Positions 25,733-34,593 of a stretch of DNA of 64,000 nucleotides are shown one piece after another. The stretch's first letter is position 1, and each line of letters opens with the position of its first letter. The position numbers were made by a program, and so were the translations under genes. The DNA is from Microterricola gilva (lineage in GTDB: Bacteria > Actinomycetota > Actinomycetes > Actinomycetales > Microbacteriaceae): assembly GCF_004217495.1 (NCBI RefSeq), contig NZ_SHLC01000001.1, positions 1,736,001 through 1,800,000 of the forward strand. The letters run 5' to 3'. Under the pieces are notes generated by a model. It was given only the letters and a program-made list of their open reading frames with translations, had not been told where the DNA came from and did no database searches.

Positions 25733-27177
25733 GGCGCTGCACCCCCTGCCTGGTTGGTCTGCTCAGGCTGCTTCCAGGACGGTTTGCGGAACCGGTAGAA
25801 GAGGAATGGCACGAGCAGGCCGAGCCCCAGTGCGCCACCACCAACGATGAGGAAGTAGACGGCGGGGTTCTCACCGCCGAACTGGGACGGCGGGATGAAG
25901 CCGACGAGCAGTGCGGCCAGCGAGGCAGCGAACCCGACTCCGGCCAGGCCGATCAGCATCGGCGCCCGGTAGCCACGCGGGTGGTCCGGGTCATTTCGAC
26001 GCAACCGGATCGCCGCAATGAACATCAGCAGGTACATGATCAGGTACACCTGCGTGGTGATCACGGAGAAGATCCAGTACGCGCTCGACACATCCGGGAT
26101 CAGGGCGTAGCCGAGTGCGATCACGGTCGTGACGAGCCCCTGCACCACCAGCAGGTTCTGCTGCACGCCCTTCTTGTTGAGCTTCTGCAGGAAGGGCGGG
26201 AGGTATCCCTCCTCGCGCGAGATCAGCAGCAGGCCCTTCGACGGGCCCGCCAACCAGGTCAGCATGCCACCCAATGATGCGGCCACCAGCATGATCCCGA
26301 TGATCGGGGTGAGGCCCTGCATGCCGAACTGTGCGAGCACGGCGTCAAAAGCCTGCATGACGCCGGCGGTGAGTGAGAGCTCCTCGGCCGGCACGATCCA
26401 GCTGATCGCGAGCGCCGGCAGGATGAAGATCAGCAGAACGAGTCCCATCGCCAGGAAGATCGACCTCGGGTACTCCTTGGCCGGGTTCTTCAGCGAGGAC
26501 ACGTGCACCGCATTCATCTCCATGCCGCTGTAGGAGAGGAAGTTGTTCACGATCAGCACCAGGCTGGCCAACCCCGCCCACTCTGGAAAGAAGTTCGCGG
26601 CCGTCATCGGAGCGGCAGATGGGTTGCCCTGGCCCAGGAACACGGCGCCCAGGATGACGAGGAACGCGCCGGGGATCAGGGTACCGATGATGAGGCCGCC
26701 GCTGGCCAGACCGGAGACGCCCTTGGTGCCGCGGGAGGACACGAACACGCCGGACCAGTAGAACACGACGATCACGAGCGCGGTCCAGACCCCGTTGCTG
26801 GCAAGCGCCGGATTGAACACGTAGGCGAGCGTGCTCGCCACGAAGCCAAGCAAGGTCGGGTAGTAGAAGATCGTCATGGCGAACTGGCACCACACGGCCA
26901 GGAAGCCCATCGGCTTCGAGATTCCCGCCGCAACCCACTTGTAGATTCCGCCCTCCCAGCCGGAGGCCAGCTCCGCCGCCACGAGCGAGGTCGGAAGCAG
27001 GAAGACGATGGCGGGGACGAGGTAGAGGAAGACCGCGGCCAGACCGTAGACCGCCATGGTGGGGGCTGGCCGCAGGCTTGCGACCGAACTCGTCGTCATC
27101 AAGGCGAGGGCCAGCCACGAGATCACGACGGCCGGTGGCGCCTTCGGTCGTGCGAGAGCGGCATCCGCGGTGCTCAT
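25729..27177 (-). CDS. APC-superfamily amino acid permease, GadC-like
   Basis: 482 residues with 12 predicted helices. The N-terminal LALMTTSSVASLRPAPTMAV and the GWEGGIYKWVAAGIS loop resemble the glutamate:GABA antiporter branch (GadC). The later GMEMNAVHVSSLKNPAKEYP and PSKGLLLISREEGYLPP are also typical of APC exchangers. ATG 27177 is chosen because the family starts a few residues before helix 1; the longer frame adds 31 residues with no ribosome site. First gene of a permease-membrane protein-M20 operon, divergent from an M24 peptidase. Likely imports an amino acid or small conjugate. Confidence 0.9.
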   Translation of the reverse strand: MSTADAALARPKAPPAVVISWLALALMTTSSVASLRPAPTMAVYGLAAVFLYLVPAIVFLLPTSLVAAELASGWEGGIYKWVAAGISKPMGFLAVWCQFAMTIFYYPTLLGFVASTLAYVFNPALASNGVWTALVIVVFYWSGVFVSSRGTKGVSGLASGGLIIGTLIPGAFLVILGAVFLGQGNPSAAPMTAANFFPEWAGLASLVLIVNNFLSYSGMEMNAVHVSSLKNPAKEYPRSIFLAMGLVLLIFILPALAISWIVPAEELSLTAGVMQAFDAVLAQFGMQGLTPIIGIMLVAASLGGMLTWLAGPSKGLLLISREEGYLPPFLQKLNKKGVQQNLLVVQGLVTTVIALGYALIPDVSSAYWIFSVITTQVYLIMYLLMFIAAIRLRRNDPDHPRGYRAPMLIGLAGVGFAASLAALLVGFIPPSQFGGENPAVYFLIVGGGALGLGLLVPFLFYRFRKPSWKQPEQTNQAGGAAP

Positions 27178-27203
27178 TGCAACCACGCTCGAGTGCGGCC
27201 TCC

Positions 27204-27218
27204 GGCACGTGTTGTGCC
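27204..27218. promoter_or_regulatory. Inverted repeat upstream of the APC permease gene
   Basis: GGCAC and GTGCC separated by 5 bases, 26 bases before the permease start. Candidate operator; no regulator gene lies adjacent. Confidence 0.3.
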
Positions 27219-27356
27219 ATCCCATCCGGTCGTGAAACGAAGGTCTAACATACGCGCCACCCCACCCCAAAGGGATAACTGAGAGGATTCCTCATCTTAG
27301 CAATGTCGTGTTTGGTTGGAAAGGTGCGATCCTGAGAGGAACACTGAGGAGGCGCC

Positions 27357-28493
27357 GTGACGGCAGGAATGAACGCTGTACCCATCCCATTCACGAGCGG
27401 GGACTACGCGGCCCGCATGGCGCGGCTGGTCGACGACGCGCTTGAGGCGGGACTCGACGGCGTCATCGTGACTCCAGGGCCGGACCTGGTCTGGCTCACC
27501 GGCTACCGCCCCACCGCCATGACCGAGCGCCTGACGATGTTGCTGGTCGCCCCTCACACGCACCCGACGCTGCTTGTGCCCATTCTGGAGCGACCGGATG
27601 CCGAAGCAGCCGACGGCGCTACGGCGGTCGGGATCGCCGATTGGACCGATGGCACAGACCCCTATGAGGCCGCGAGTCGTCTGCTGCGGCCCGATGGGCG
27701 GTTCGGCATCTCCGACTCGGCGTGGGCGATGCACCTGCTCGGCCTCCAAGCCGCGCTGCCAGACACCCGCTTCGCTTCGTTGAGCCACAGCCTTCCGATG
27801 ATGCGTGCGCTCAAGGACGACAACGAGCTCGGCCGGCTCGCCGCGGCGGGTGCCGCCGCCGATGCGACATACGCCGAGATCCTGAAGGTACGGTTCGCCG
27901 GTCGGCGCGAGACGGATGTCGCGGCAGACCTGGCCAGGCTCCTGCGAGAGTTCGGGCACGAGCAGGTCGATTTCACCGTCGTCGGCTCTGGCCCCAACGG
28001 CGCCAATCCCCACCACGAGGCGGGCGATCGCGTGATCGAACATGGCGACGCGGTGGTGCTCGACTTCGGCGGGCTCATGCACGGCTACGGATCGGACACC
28101 ACCCGCACAGTCTGCGTCGGCGAACCGTCGGCCGAGGTGCTGGAGGTCCACGAGATCGTCAGGCAGGCACAACAGGCGGCATTCGAGGCGGTCCGACCGG
28201 GCGTGACCTGCCAGGAGATCGACCGGGTCGCCAGAGCGGTGATCACCGAGGCCGGATACGGCGAGCAGTTCATCCACCGCACCGGCCACGGGATCGGCGT
28301 GACGACCCACGAACCGCCGTACATGGTCGAGGGCGAGGAGCGGCTCCTCCAGCCGCGGATGTGCTTCTCGATCGAGCCCGGAATCTACCTCAAGGGACGC
28401 TTCGGCGTGCGCATCGAAGACATCGTCACGGTCACCGACGACGGCGGCGCGCGCTTCAACAACACCGATCACGCCCTGCAGATCGTCGAGTAG
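27357..28493 (+). CDS. M24-family metallopeptidase (Xaa-Pro peptidase type)
   Basis: 378 residues, GTG start with AGGAGG upstream. The creatinase-like N-domain precedes a pita-bread catalytic domain with all five metal ligands: Asp236 (VVLDFGG), Asp247 (YGSDTTRT), His311 (HRTGHGIG), Glu340 (FSIEPGIYL) and Glu354 (VRIEDI). Such enzymes release N-terminal residues before proline or cleave related C-N bonds. It is divergent from the permease/M20 operon, suggesting joint use of peptides. Confidence 0.95.
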   Translation: MTAGMNAVPIPFTSGDYAARMARLVDDALEAGLDGVIVTPGPDLVWLTGYRPTAMTERLTMLLVAPHTHPTLLVPILERPDAEAADGATAVGIADWTDGTDPYEAASRLLRPDGRFGISDSAWAMHLLGLQAALPDTRFASLSHSLPMMRALKDDNELGRLAAAGAAADATYAEILKVRFAGRRETDVAADLARLLREFGHEQVDFTVVGSGPNGANPHHEAGDRVIEHGDAVVLDFGGLMHGYGSDTTRTVCVGEPSAEVLEVHEIVRQAQQAAFEAVRPGVTCQEIDRVARAVITEAGYGEQFIHRTGHGIGVTTHEPPYMVEGEERLLQPRMCFSIEPGIYLKGRFGVRIEDIVTVTDDGGARFNNTDHALQIVE

Positions 28494-28498
28494 CCGGA

Positions 28499-30217
28499 TC
28501 AGATCGCGCCGGGCCCACGCCGCACGCGCCCGGTGATCGCGGTGCCGGCGAGGACGCCGAGTGCGATGGCGACCATCGTCGACACCGTCGTCACGAGGGA
28601 GCTGACTCCCCCGGTATCCCCTCCGAGAAGGCTGGCAACGCCGACGAGACCGAGCGCGCCGGGAACGAGCAGCCAGAACGCGGGCAGGAAGCTCACGATC
28701 GCCGGAGGCCCGGACCGTTGCCGCGCGACGATGACGGCCACCGGGGTCATCGCCAGGGCCCCGACGAAGGCCGACAGCACGCCGCCGAGGAACACATCGG
28801 CGAGCACCTGCGCCCCGTACGCGACGTAGAGGACCAGCAGGATCCAGCCCAGCGAGGCGGGTCTGGCGCACTGATACACGACGATCCCCACACCGAACAC
28901 CGCCACACCGAGCCACGGGCCCAGGGCGCCGAGTGGTTCCTGCGCCGAGGTGATTTCACGTGCTGGAATCCCGACGACCCCGGCAGCCGCAACGATTCCA
29001 ACCGCGAGGAGGATCAGTTGCATCGATCCGGCCGCGAGACGACCGGCCCCGGCCATCATCTGCCCGGTCGACAGCTCCACGACGCCGGTCGTCAGCAACG
29101 CACCGGGTAGCAGGATGATCAGCGGGGCGATCAGGGACGGGAGGACACCGGGATCGATATCGGTGCGGATCAGGAGGAACACGGACACCCCCACGAGGAA
29201 GGACGCCCCAACGGTGATCAGCGCCTGATACCGCCTGGCCGTTCCCGCACCGGCCAGAAGGAGCGAGCCCACGACAGCACCCAGTACCGCCGAGAGGAGC
29301 ACGCCCGCCCAGGACGCACCGAGCAGCATCGAGATTCCGCTGGAGAGGAACATGTACGCGATCAGGCGCTGTGCTGTGTTGTAGGGACGCGGCAGTCGGC
29401 GGATCGCCACGATGCGTGATGGAACCGCGGCGGCTGGCAGTGCCCCGCTCTGCGCCGATTCAATCGCGTCATCGAGCTCCTCCACCTGATGGAGCAGCAG
29501 CGCACTGTGCCCGCTGGAGACCACTCCGGTTCGGAGTTGCCCGTCGGCGCTCGCGGAGATGAACAGCGCCGTAGGGAAGACGACGATCTCCGCCGTCGGG
29601 TATCCGTTCGCGGCGGCGATGTCCACCAGCGCCTCCGTCACGCTCACCACCGAGTAGCCGGCATCGATCATCGCCTCGCCACTCGACTCCAGGGCGGCCA
29701 GCACGACGGCCGGTTCGGCGTGAGTCTGCGGTTCTGCCTGCGCCGGCATCACCTCGTTTACACGCCGACGCGGCGCCCTGCGGCGGATCAGGAACAGGAC
29801 CGCAATGCCCACGAGCAGGACGGCGATGGCGATGATCCACGACACCGGGTCGACGTCCGGGTCGGCATACGCCGGTTCGATCGGGGCGAGCTCGGTGTTG
29901 TCCGGCTCGTCCACGGGCGCCTCGTCGGGCACGGGTACCTCCGTCGGAGCAGGTGCTTCCTCCGTGGGGGTCGGCTCGGCTGTCGGGGGCACGCCGGTCT
30001 CGGTGGGGACCGGCTCGGGCTCGTCAGTGGGCGGCACCGGGGTGGCGGCGTCGGTGGGTGCCGGCGTCTCTGGTGCGGGCTCCGTGGACACGGGCGTGGG
30101 GACCTGAGGCCGCGTGATGCCGGATCCCTCGGCGGCAACGGCAGCCGCTACCGGGCTCACGGCGAAAGCGAGTGCAACCGTGAGGACGACTGCGGCAACG
30201 CCACGCTCCACACTCAT
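28499..30217 (-). CDS. ThrE-family exporter with Pro/Thr/Glu-rich N-terminal ectodomain
   Basis: 572 residues, longer than typical ThrE (about 490). ThrE of Corynebacterium exports threonine and serine. Residues 1-28 look like a signal sequence. Residues about 35-120 are a low-complexity Pro/Thr/Glu segment. One helix follows (about 124-143, VSWIIAIAVLLVGIAVLFLI) before the cytoplasmic DUF1212 domain (ALESSGEAMIDAGYSVVSV) and about 10 helices ending SFLPAFWLLVPGALGLVGV. The gene ends 5 bases from the M24 gene, convergent. Confidence 0.88.
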   Translation of the reverse strand: MSVERGVAAVVLTVALAFAVSPVAAAVAAEGSGITRPQVPTPVSTEPAPETPAPTDAATPVPPTDEPEPVPTETGVPPTAEPTPTEEAPAPTEVPVPDEAPVDEPDNTELAPIEPAYADPDVDPVSWIIAIAVLLVGIAVLFLIRRRAPRRRVNEVMPAQAEPQTHAEPAVVLAALESSGEAMIDAGYSVVSVTEALVDIAAANGYPTAEIVVFPTALFISASADGQLRTGVVSSGHSALLLHQVEELDDAIESAQSGALPAAAVPSRIVAIRRLPRPYNTAQRLIAYMFLSSGISMLLGASWAGVLLSAVLGAVVGSLLLAGAGTARRYQALITVGASFLVGVSVFLLIRTDIDPGVLPSLIAPLIILLPGALLTTGVVELSTGQMMAGAGRLAAGSMQLILLAVGIVAAAGVVGIPAREITSAQEPLGALGPWLGVAVFGVGIVVYQCARPASLGWILLVLYVAYGAQVLADVFLGGVLSAFVGALAMTPVAVIVARQRSGPPAIVSFLPAFWLLVPGALGLVGVASLLGGDTGGVSSLVTTVSTMVAIALGVLAGTAITGRVRRGPGAI

Positions 30218-30235
30218 CGGCGGCGTGCTCAGGGC

Positions 30236-31078
30236 CTAGTCATCCGCTGCGAGGAACGGCTCGTGGTGATATCCGGAGGACTCAACCACCAGCGCCGTCG
30301 ATTCTGGTACCTCCTGGAAGACGCCGGGCAGATCATTGAGTGGCTCGGAGACGATGAGTCTGGCGTTCGGCCCGAACAGTTTGAACCGCTCCGCGTCGGG
30401 GTACATCTCCCACAGCGTCTCGACGTCCGTGGAGTGGAACAGCGTTCGACTGCGCATCTGCGAGGAGTAGCGGAACGCCCACATCGTCGCGCCATCGGTC
30501 ACGGCGACCGTGCCCTGCATGGGAAACGCCACTCCATGATCGCGCCCAACGGACTCGACCTTGCGGATCGTCGCCGCCATCGCCGCGATGGGGTCGTCCT
30601 TGAGACCGAGCGTCAGAGCGAGGTTGAACAGCACCTCTGAGTCGGTCGTGCCCAGGATGTTCGGGTAGAGCGAGGGGTCAACGGCATAGGTCAGATCGCG
30701 CTTCACCTTCGAGAATTCGGTGAGGAAGCCGTTGTGCATGAACATCCAGTTCTCATGGCGGAACGGGTGGCAGTTGGTCTGCTGGATCGGCGGCCCACCG
30801 GCCGCGCGAACATGGCTGAAGAACAGCGGGCTGCGGATGCTGCGGGTCAGCTCGCGGAGGTTCTGATCGTTCCACGCCGGCTCGATGCTGTGAAAAAAGG
30901 CGGGTTGGGAGCCCGGTTCATTGTTCTCGGGGTACCAACCGAAACCGAAGCCGTCACCGTTGACGGTCTCGTTGCCGAGCGGCGAGTTCAGCGATTGGGC
31001 GACCAGTGAATGCTGGGCATCCAGGATCACCAAGGAGGGTTGGAGCGCTTCGCCTGAGTAGGCCAGCCATCGACACAT
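30236..31078 (-). CDS. Class II glutamine amidotransferase family protein
   Basis: 280 residues beginning MCRWLAYSG, so the catalytic Cys2 becomes N-terminal after Met removal, as in Ntn-type glutamine amidotransferases. NGDGFGFGWYP, FFSHVRAAGGPP and NCHPFRHENWMFMHNG match the EgtC/YafJ-like branch. EgtC hydrolyses a gamma-glutamyl intermediate of ergothioneine synthesis, but no other egt genes are near, so the substrate is open. It is encoded 18 bases upstream of the ThrE exporter on the same strand. Confidence 0.9.
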   Translation of the reverse strand: MCRWLAYSGEALQPSLVILDAQHSLVAQSLNSPLGNETVNGDGFGFGWYPENNEPGSQPAFFHSIEPAWNDQNLRELTRSIRSPLFFSHVRAAGGPPIQQTNCHPFRHENWMFMHNGFLTEFSKVKRDLTYAVDPSLYPNILGTTDSEVLFNLALTLGLKDDPIAAMAATIRKVESVGRDHGVAFPMQGTVAVTDGATMWAFRYSSQMRSRTLFHSTDVETLWEMYPDAERFKLFGPNARLIVSEPLNDLPGVFQEVPESTALVVESSGYHHEPFLAADD

Positions 31079-31167
31079 CTCTGCACCTGTCTTTCCTTGC
31101 GCGGATGGTTTTGCCCTGACCCTAACCCCGTGTCACCGCGGTCGACGTCACCCCGATGGGATGAAGC

Positions 31168-31935
31168 TCACTCCACGGCGACGCCGGACTCACGCACAGC
31201 GGCGCTGAGTAGCTCACGCGTCGCACATACGGTCTCAACGAGCGACTCCGGATCCGCGCTCAGCCCGAGCACCAGATCGTCGACGCCGTCGACGCCCGCC
31301 TGGGCGAGCAGCCCCTTCTCGTTTGTCACCCACTCGCCTCGTGCGGCGAGGATCGCGTGCGCTGCGCGGCACGCGGCCTCGCTCATGAGGCCAGCGCACT
31401 GCGCGACGCGCCCGCGGCGGGCGTGCCCGTCTGCGTACACGAGCGTCATATCCGCCGTCGCCCACCACTCCGCGCTCGCGCTCTCCCGGAGCGCCTCCGG
31501 GTACTCCCACTGCGGCACCTCGCCCCACAGCGGTCGGTTGATGCCGAGCTCCGCCAGGAGGATGTAACTGGGGATCCCGGCCTGGTGAAAGAGCAGCCCG
31601 TCGATGTAGAAGCGCCCATGTTCGGCATCCTCGTGGATCCGTTCGATCACGCTGAGGTCGCGGTAGTGGATGTCGACGTCCCTCCCGTCGACCGTGACCT
31701 TGCCGCCGCCGTTGAAGAGGCTCCCCCAGCCCTCGAGCTCCGTCAGCTCACCCGGCCAGCCGAGTGCACGAATCTGCTCGACGTCCAGTGCATCGCGGTA
31801 GTAGACGGCCAGATCCCAGTCGCTGTCTGGCCGTTGGACGCCGCGCGCCTGTGAACCGCCGAGGGCAACGCCCCGCACGCCGGGAACGGCTGAGAGCGCG
31901 GCAGTCACCGATTCCAGGAACACGTCATCATGCAT
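31168..31935 (-). CDS. Nucleotidyltransferase-domain protein
   Basis: 255 residues. The pol-beta-type nucleotidyltransferase motif is clear: GGSQARGVQRPDSDWDLAVY (about residues 26-45), with a third acidic residue in DGRDVDIHYRD. The C-terminal half is helical and resembles substrate domains of small-molecule nucleotidyltransferases such as aminoglycoside adenylyltransferases, but no family specific enough to name a substrate. A much longer frame upstream is the antisense shadow of the amine oxidase gene. It is divergent from that gene with an 87-base gap. Confidence 0.85.
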   Translation of the reverse strand: MHDDVFLESVTAALSAVPGVRGVALGGSQARGVQRPDSDWDLAVYYRDALDVEQIRALGWPGELTELEGWGSLFNGGGKVTVDGRDVDIHYRDLSVIERIHEDAEHGRFYIDGLLFHQAGIPSYILLAELGINRPLWGEVPQWEYPEALRESASAEWWATADMTLVYADGHARRGRVAQCAGLMSEAACRAAHAILAARGEWVTNEKGLLAQAGVDGVDDLVLGLSADPESLVETVCATRELLSAAVRESGVAVE

Positions 31936-32022
31936 CCGCTCAGCATAGTGTCGCCCGGGGGCGGCAAGCTCGATAGTGTCGGAGCGCACGGGCGGAGCGG
32001 CCGCTGTGGTGGAAGGTTGGGG

Positions 32023-33351
32023 ATGGACCACTTCGAGACGATCGTGATCGGAGCGGGTGTGTCCGGCCTCACCGCCGCGCGCCTTTTGATGAAGGCCGGC
32101 CGGAGGGTCGTGGTGCTCGAAGCACGTGACCGCATCGGCGGCAGGGTCCACACCGATCGACACGACGGGCTCGTCACCGACCTCGGCGCATCGTGGATCC
32201 ACGGCATCACCGACGAACCCGTCGCCGCTGCCATCGAGGCATTCGGCATGCGCACCGTGGAGTTCTCTGTCGGTGGATTTCAGCCAGACAGCCGCCCGAT
32301 CGCGTACTACGGTCCAGATGGGGAGAGACTCTCGGCGGCCGCTGCGCACGGCTTCGCGAGCGACATCCGCGCGCTCGACGCCACCCTCGTCGAAAGGATC
32401 GCCGCATCGGATGCCGGCGCCTCCTACCGCGATGTGACCGAGACCGCCATCGCCGCCCAGGGCTGGGACGGCGAGCGTGCCGAGCGGGTTCGCGAGTTCC
32501 TGCAACACCGGACGGAGGAACAGTACGGGGCGTGGATCGACGATCTCGCCGCGCACGGTCTCGATGACGACAATGTCGCCGGGGACGAGGTCGTGTTCCC
32601 GGACGGCTACGACCACCTCCCTGAGCGTCTGGCAGCGGGGCTCGACGTGCGTCTCGAGCACGTCGTCGGCCAGGTGAGCTGGTCGGCGGAGGGCGTCACT
32701 GTCGCGACGGAACGCTCCACTCTGACGGCCGACACCGCGGTGGTGACGGTGCCGATCGGCGTTCTCCAGTCCGCTGACTTCGTCGTCTCGCCGCCGCTGC
32801 CCGAACCCATCAGCGGCGCCCTGGGCAGGCTCGAGATGAACGCCTTCGAGAAGGTCATCATGCGGTTCGAGTCGACGTTCTGGGACGACGAGGTCTACGC
32901 GATCCGGCAGCAGGGACCAGAGGGTCGGTGGTGGCACTCCTGGTACGACCTGACTCCGCTGCACGGGACGCCGACGCTCCTGACCTTCGCGGCCGGGCCG
33001 GCGGCGCGCGAAACACGCAACTGGACCGAGGACGAGGTCGTCGACTCGATCCTGGCGCAGCTGCGGCGCCTCTACGGAGATCGCGTGCAGCGCCCGACAC
33101 GCGTGCACATCACCAAGTGGCAGGACGACCCATTCGCCCGGGGCTCGTACGCGTTCATGACGGTCGGTTCGACGACCGCCGATCACGACGACCTCGCGAC
33201 ACCCGTCGGCGGAGTCCTGCACATCGCCGGTGAGGCGACCTGGACGGACGATCCAGCAACGGTCCCAGCAGCGATGCACTCCGGCCACCGTGCGGCGTCG
33301 AACATCCTGCAACGGGACATCCCGATCGAGGAGCTCTGGGCCGAGCACTAG
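32023..33351 (+). CDS. Flavin monoamine oxidase family protein
   Basis: 442 residues from ATG 32023 with GGAAGG upstream. The FAD-binding loop VIGAGVSGLTAARLL is followed by VLEARDRIGGRVHT, then DLGASWIHG and the C-terminal FAD contact HIAGEATW. Such enzymes oxidise primary or secondary amines, polyamines or amino acids to aldehydes with hydrogen peroxide. The Lys that contacts the flavin N5 through water probably lies in NAFEKVIMRF. Polyamine oxidation would fit the deiminase island 20 kb away, but no direct link is seen. Confidence 0.92.
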   Translation: MDHFETIVIGAGVSGLTAARLLMKAGRRVVVLEARDRIGGRVHTDRHDGLVTDLGASWIHGITDEPVAAAIEAFGMRTVEFSVGGFQPDSRPIAYYGPDGERLSAAAAHGFASDIRALDATLVERIAASDAGASYRDVTETAIAAQGWDGERAERVREFLQHRTEEQYGAWIDDLAAHGLDDDNVAGDEVVFPDGYDHLPERLAAGLDVRLEHVVGQVSWSAEGVTVATERSTLTADTAVVTVPIGVLQSADFVVSPPLPEPISGALGRLEMNAFEKVIMRFESTFWDDEVYAIRQQGPEGRWWHSWYDLTPLHGTPTLLTFAAGPAARETRNWTEDEVVDSILAQLRRLYGDRVQRPTRVHITKWQDDPFARGSYAFMTVGSTTADHDDLATPVGGVLHIAGEATWTDDPATVPAAMHSGHRAASNILQRDIPIEELWAEH

Positions 33352-33378
33352 GCGGAGCGTTGCCGGCGCGGCATCCGT

Positions 33379-34569
33379 TCACCCCTCGGGGATCGGCTCC
33401 TTGGGCAGCTTGCGCACCCGCGCCCGCCGCCGGCGCCGCTCCGGCACCATCGACCGCATGTCCTCGAGCTTGCCGAAACAGAGCAGCCTGTCGTTGGCTT
33501 CGAGCACGACGTCGCGCTTGGGGTTCGGGATGACGGTGGTGCCGCGGTGCACGGTGAGCACCGTGATGTCGAGGTCGCTCAGCATCGAGTCCGCCAGGCG
33601 CCTACCGACCAGGCCGGCGTCGCTGTGCACGACGATCTCGGCCACGCCGTAGCCGGTGGAGATGCTGAGCCGCTGCCGCACATCGATCTCGGGGAAGGCG
33701 ACCTGCCCCGCGATGTAGTCGATGATCGCACCGGCCACGTCCAGCCCGGTCGCCCGCTCGATGCCCTCGAGGCCCGGCGAGGAGTTGACCTCCATCACGA
33801 GCGGACCGTCGTTGCCCTCGAGCATGTCGACGCCGGCAACACGCAGACCCATGATCTGCGCGGCACGCACCGCCGCGCGCGTGTACTCGGGCGTCAGCTC
33901 GACCGCCTCGACACTGCCGCCGCGGTGCACATTCGAGCGGAACTCGTCGCCGGTCGCGACCCGGCGCATGGCGGCAACGACGCGGTCGCCGACGACGAGG
34001 GCGCGGATGTCGCGGCCCCGGCTCTCCGAGACGAAACTCTGGATCAGCACGTTCTGTTTGGTGGAGTGCAGCGTCTCGATGATGGCCTCGGCGATCTTCA
34101 CCTCGGGGGCGAGGATGACGCCGATGCCCTGGGTGCCCTCGAGCAGCTTGATGACGACGGGCGCGCCGCCGACGCGTTCGATGGCCATGCGCACGTCGGC
34201 GCGGGCGTGGACGAAGGCCGTCGCCGGCATCGCGATGTCGTGGCGAGAGAGGATCTGGGTGGCGCGCAGCTTGTCACGCGAGTTCGTGATGCCCGTTGCC
34301 GTGTTGGGTGTGTACACGTCCATCTGCTCGAACTGGCGCACAACGGCGGTGCCGAAGTAGGTGATCGAGTTGCCGATGCGGGGCAGGATCGCGTCGTAAT
34401 CGGAGAGCAGCTTGCCCCGATACTGCAGGTCCGGCTCTGGGCCAGACAGATCGATGGCGAATCGCAGAGTGTTCAGAACTTTTACCCGGTGGCCCCGCTG
34501 GAGTGCGGCTGCGCGCAACCGCTGCGTGGAATATGCCTGTGGCGCGCGCGAGAGAATAGCCAGTTTCAT
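33379..34569 (-). CDS. rimK: RimK-family glutamate ligase fused to a TrkA-C domain
   Basis: 396 residues from ATG 34569, against about 300 for E. coli RimK. Residues 1-290 are a RimK-type ATP-grasp ligase (MKLAILSRAP start, SITYFGTAVVRQFEQM, ATP-binding VVIKLLEGTQGIGV, metal site VMEVNSSPGLEGIE). RimK adds glutamate to ribosomal protein S6. Residues about 305-375 match a TrkA-C (RCK_C) domain: GYGVAEIVVHSDAGLVGRRL and ANDRLLCFGKLEDM; in potassium-transport regulators this domain binds small ligands, including cyclic di-AMP in some. A basic tail ends the protein. Divergent from a RimB-like protease gene. Confidence 0.9.
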   Translation of the reverse strand: MKLAILSRAPQAYSTQRLRAAALQRGHRVKVLNTLRFAIDLSGPEPDLQYRGKLLSDYDAILPRIGNSITYFGTAVVRQFEQMDVYTPNTATGITNSRDKLRATQILSRHDIAMPATAFVHARADVRMAIERVGGAPVVIKLLEGTQGIGVILAPEVKIAEAIIETLHSTKQNVLIQSFVSESRGRDIRALVVGDRVVAAMRRVATGDEFRSNVHRGGSVEAVELTPEYTRAAVRAAQIMGLRVAGVDMLEGNDGPLVMEVNSSPGLEGIERATGLDVAGAIIDYIAGQVAFPEIDVRQRLSISTGYGVAEIVVHSDAGLVGRRLADSMLSDLDITVLTVHRGTTVIPNPKRDVVLEANDRLLCFGKLEDMRSMVPERRRRRARVRKLPKEPIPEG

Positions 34570-34593
34570 CGATGACCCTGCCAAGATAAAGGA

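Noticed and set aside
27297-28916. 539-codon minus-strand frame opposite the M24 peptidase
   Set aside because: The M24 frame carries all five metal ligands; the opposite frame is charged and repetitive.
31936-33348. N-terminal extension of the nucleotidyltransferase frame (total 726 codons)
   Set aside because: It is antisense to the amine oxidase gene; the transferase motif starts just after the ATG at 31935.
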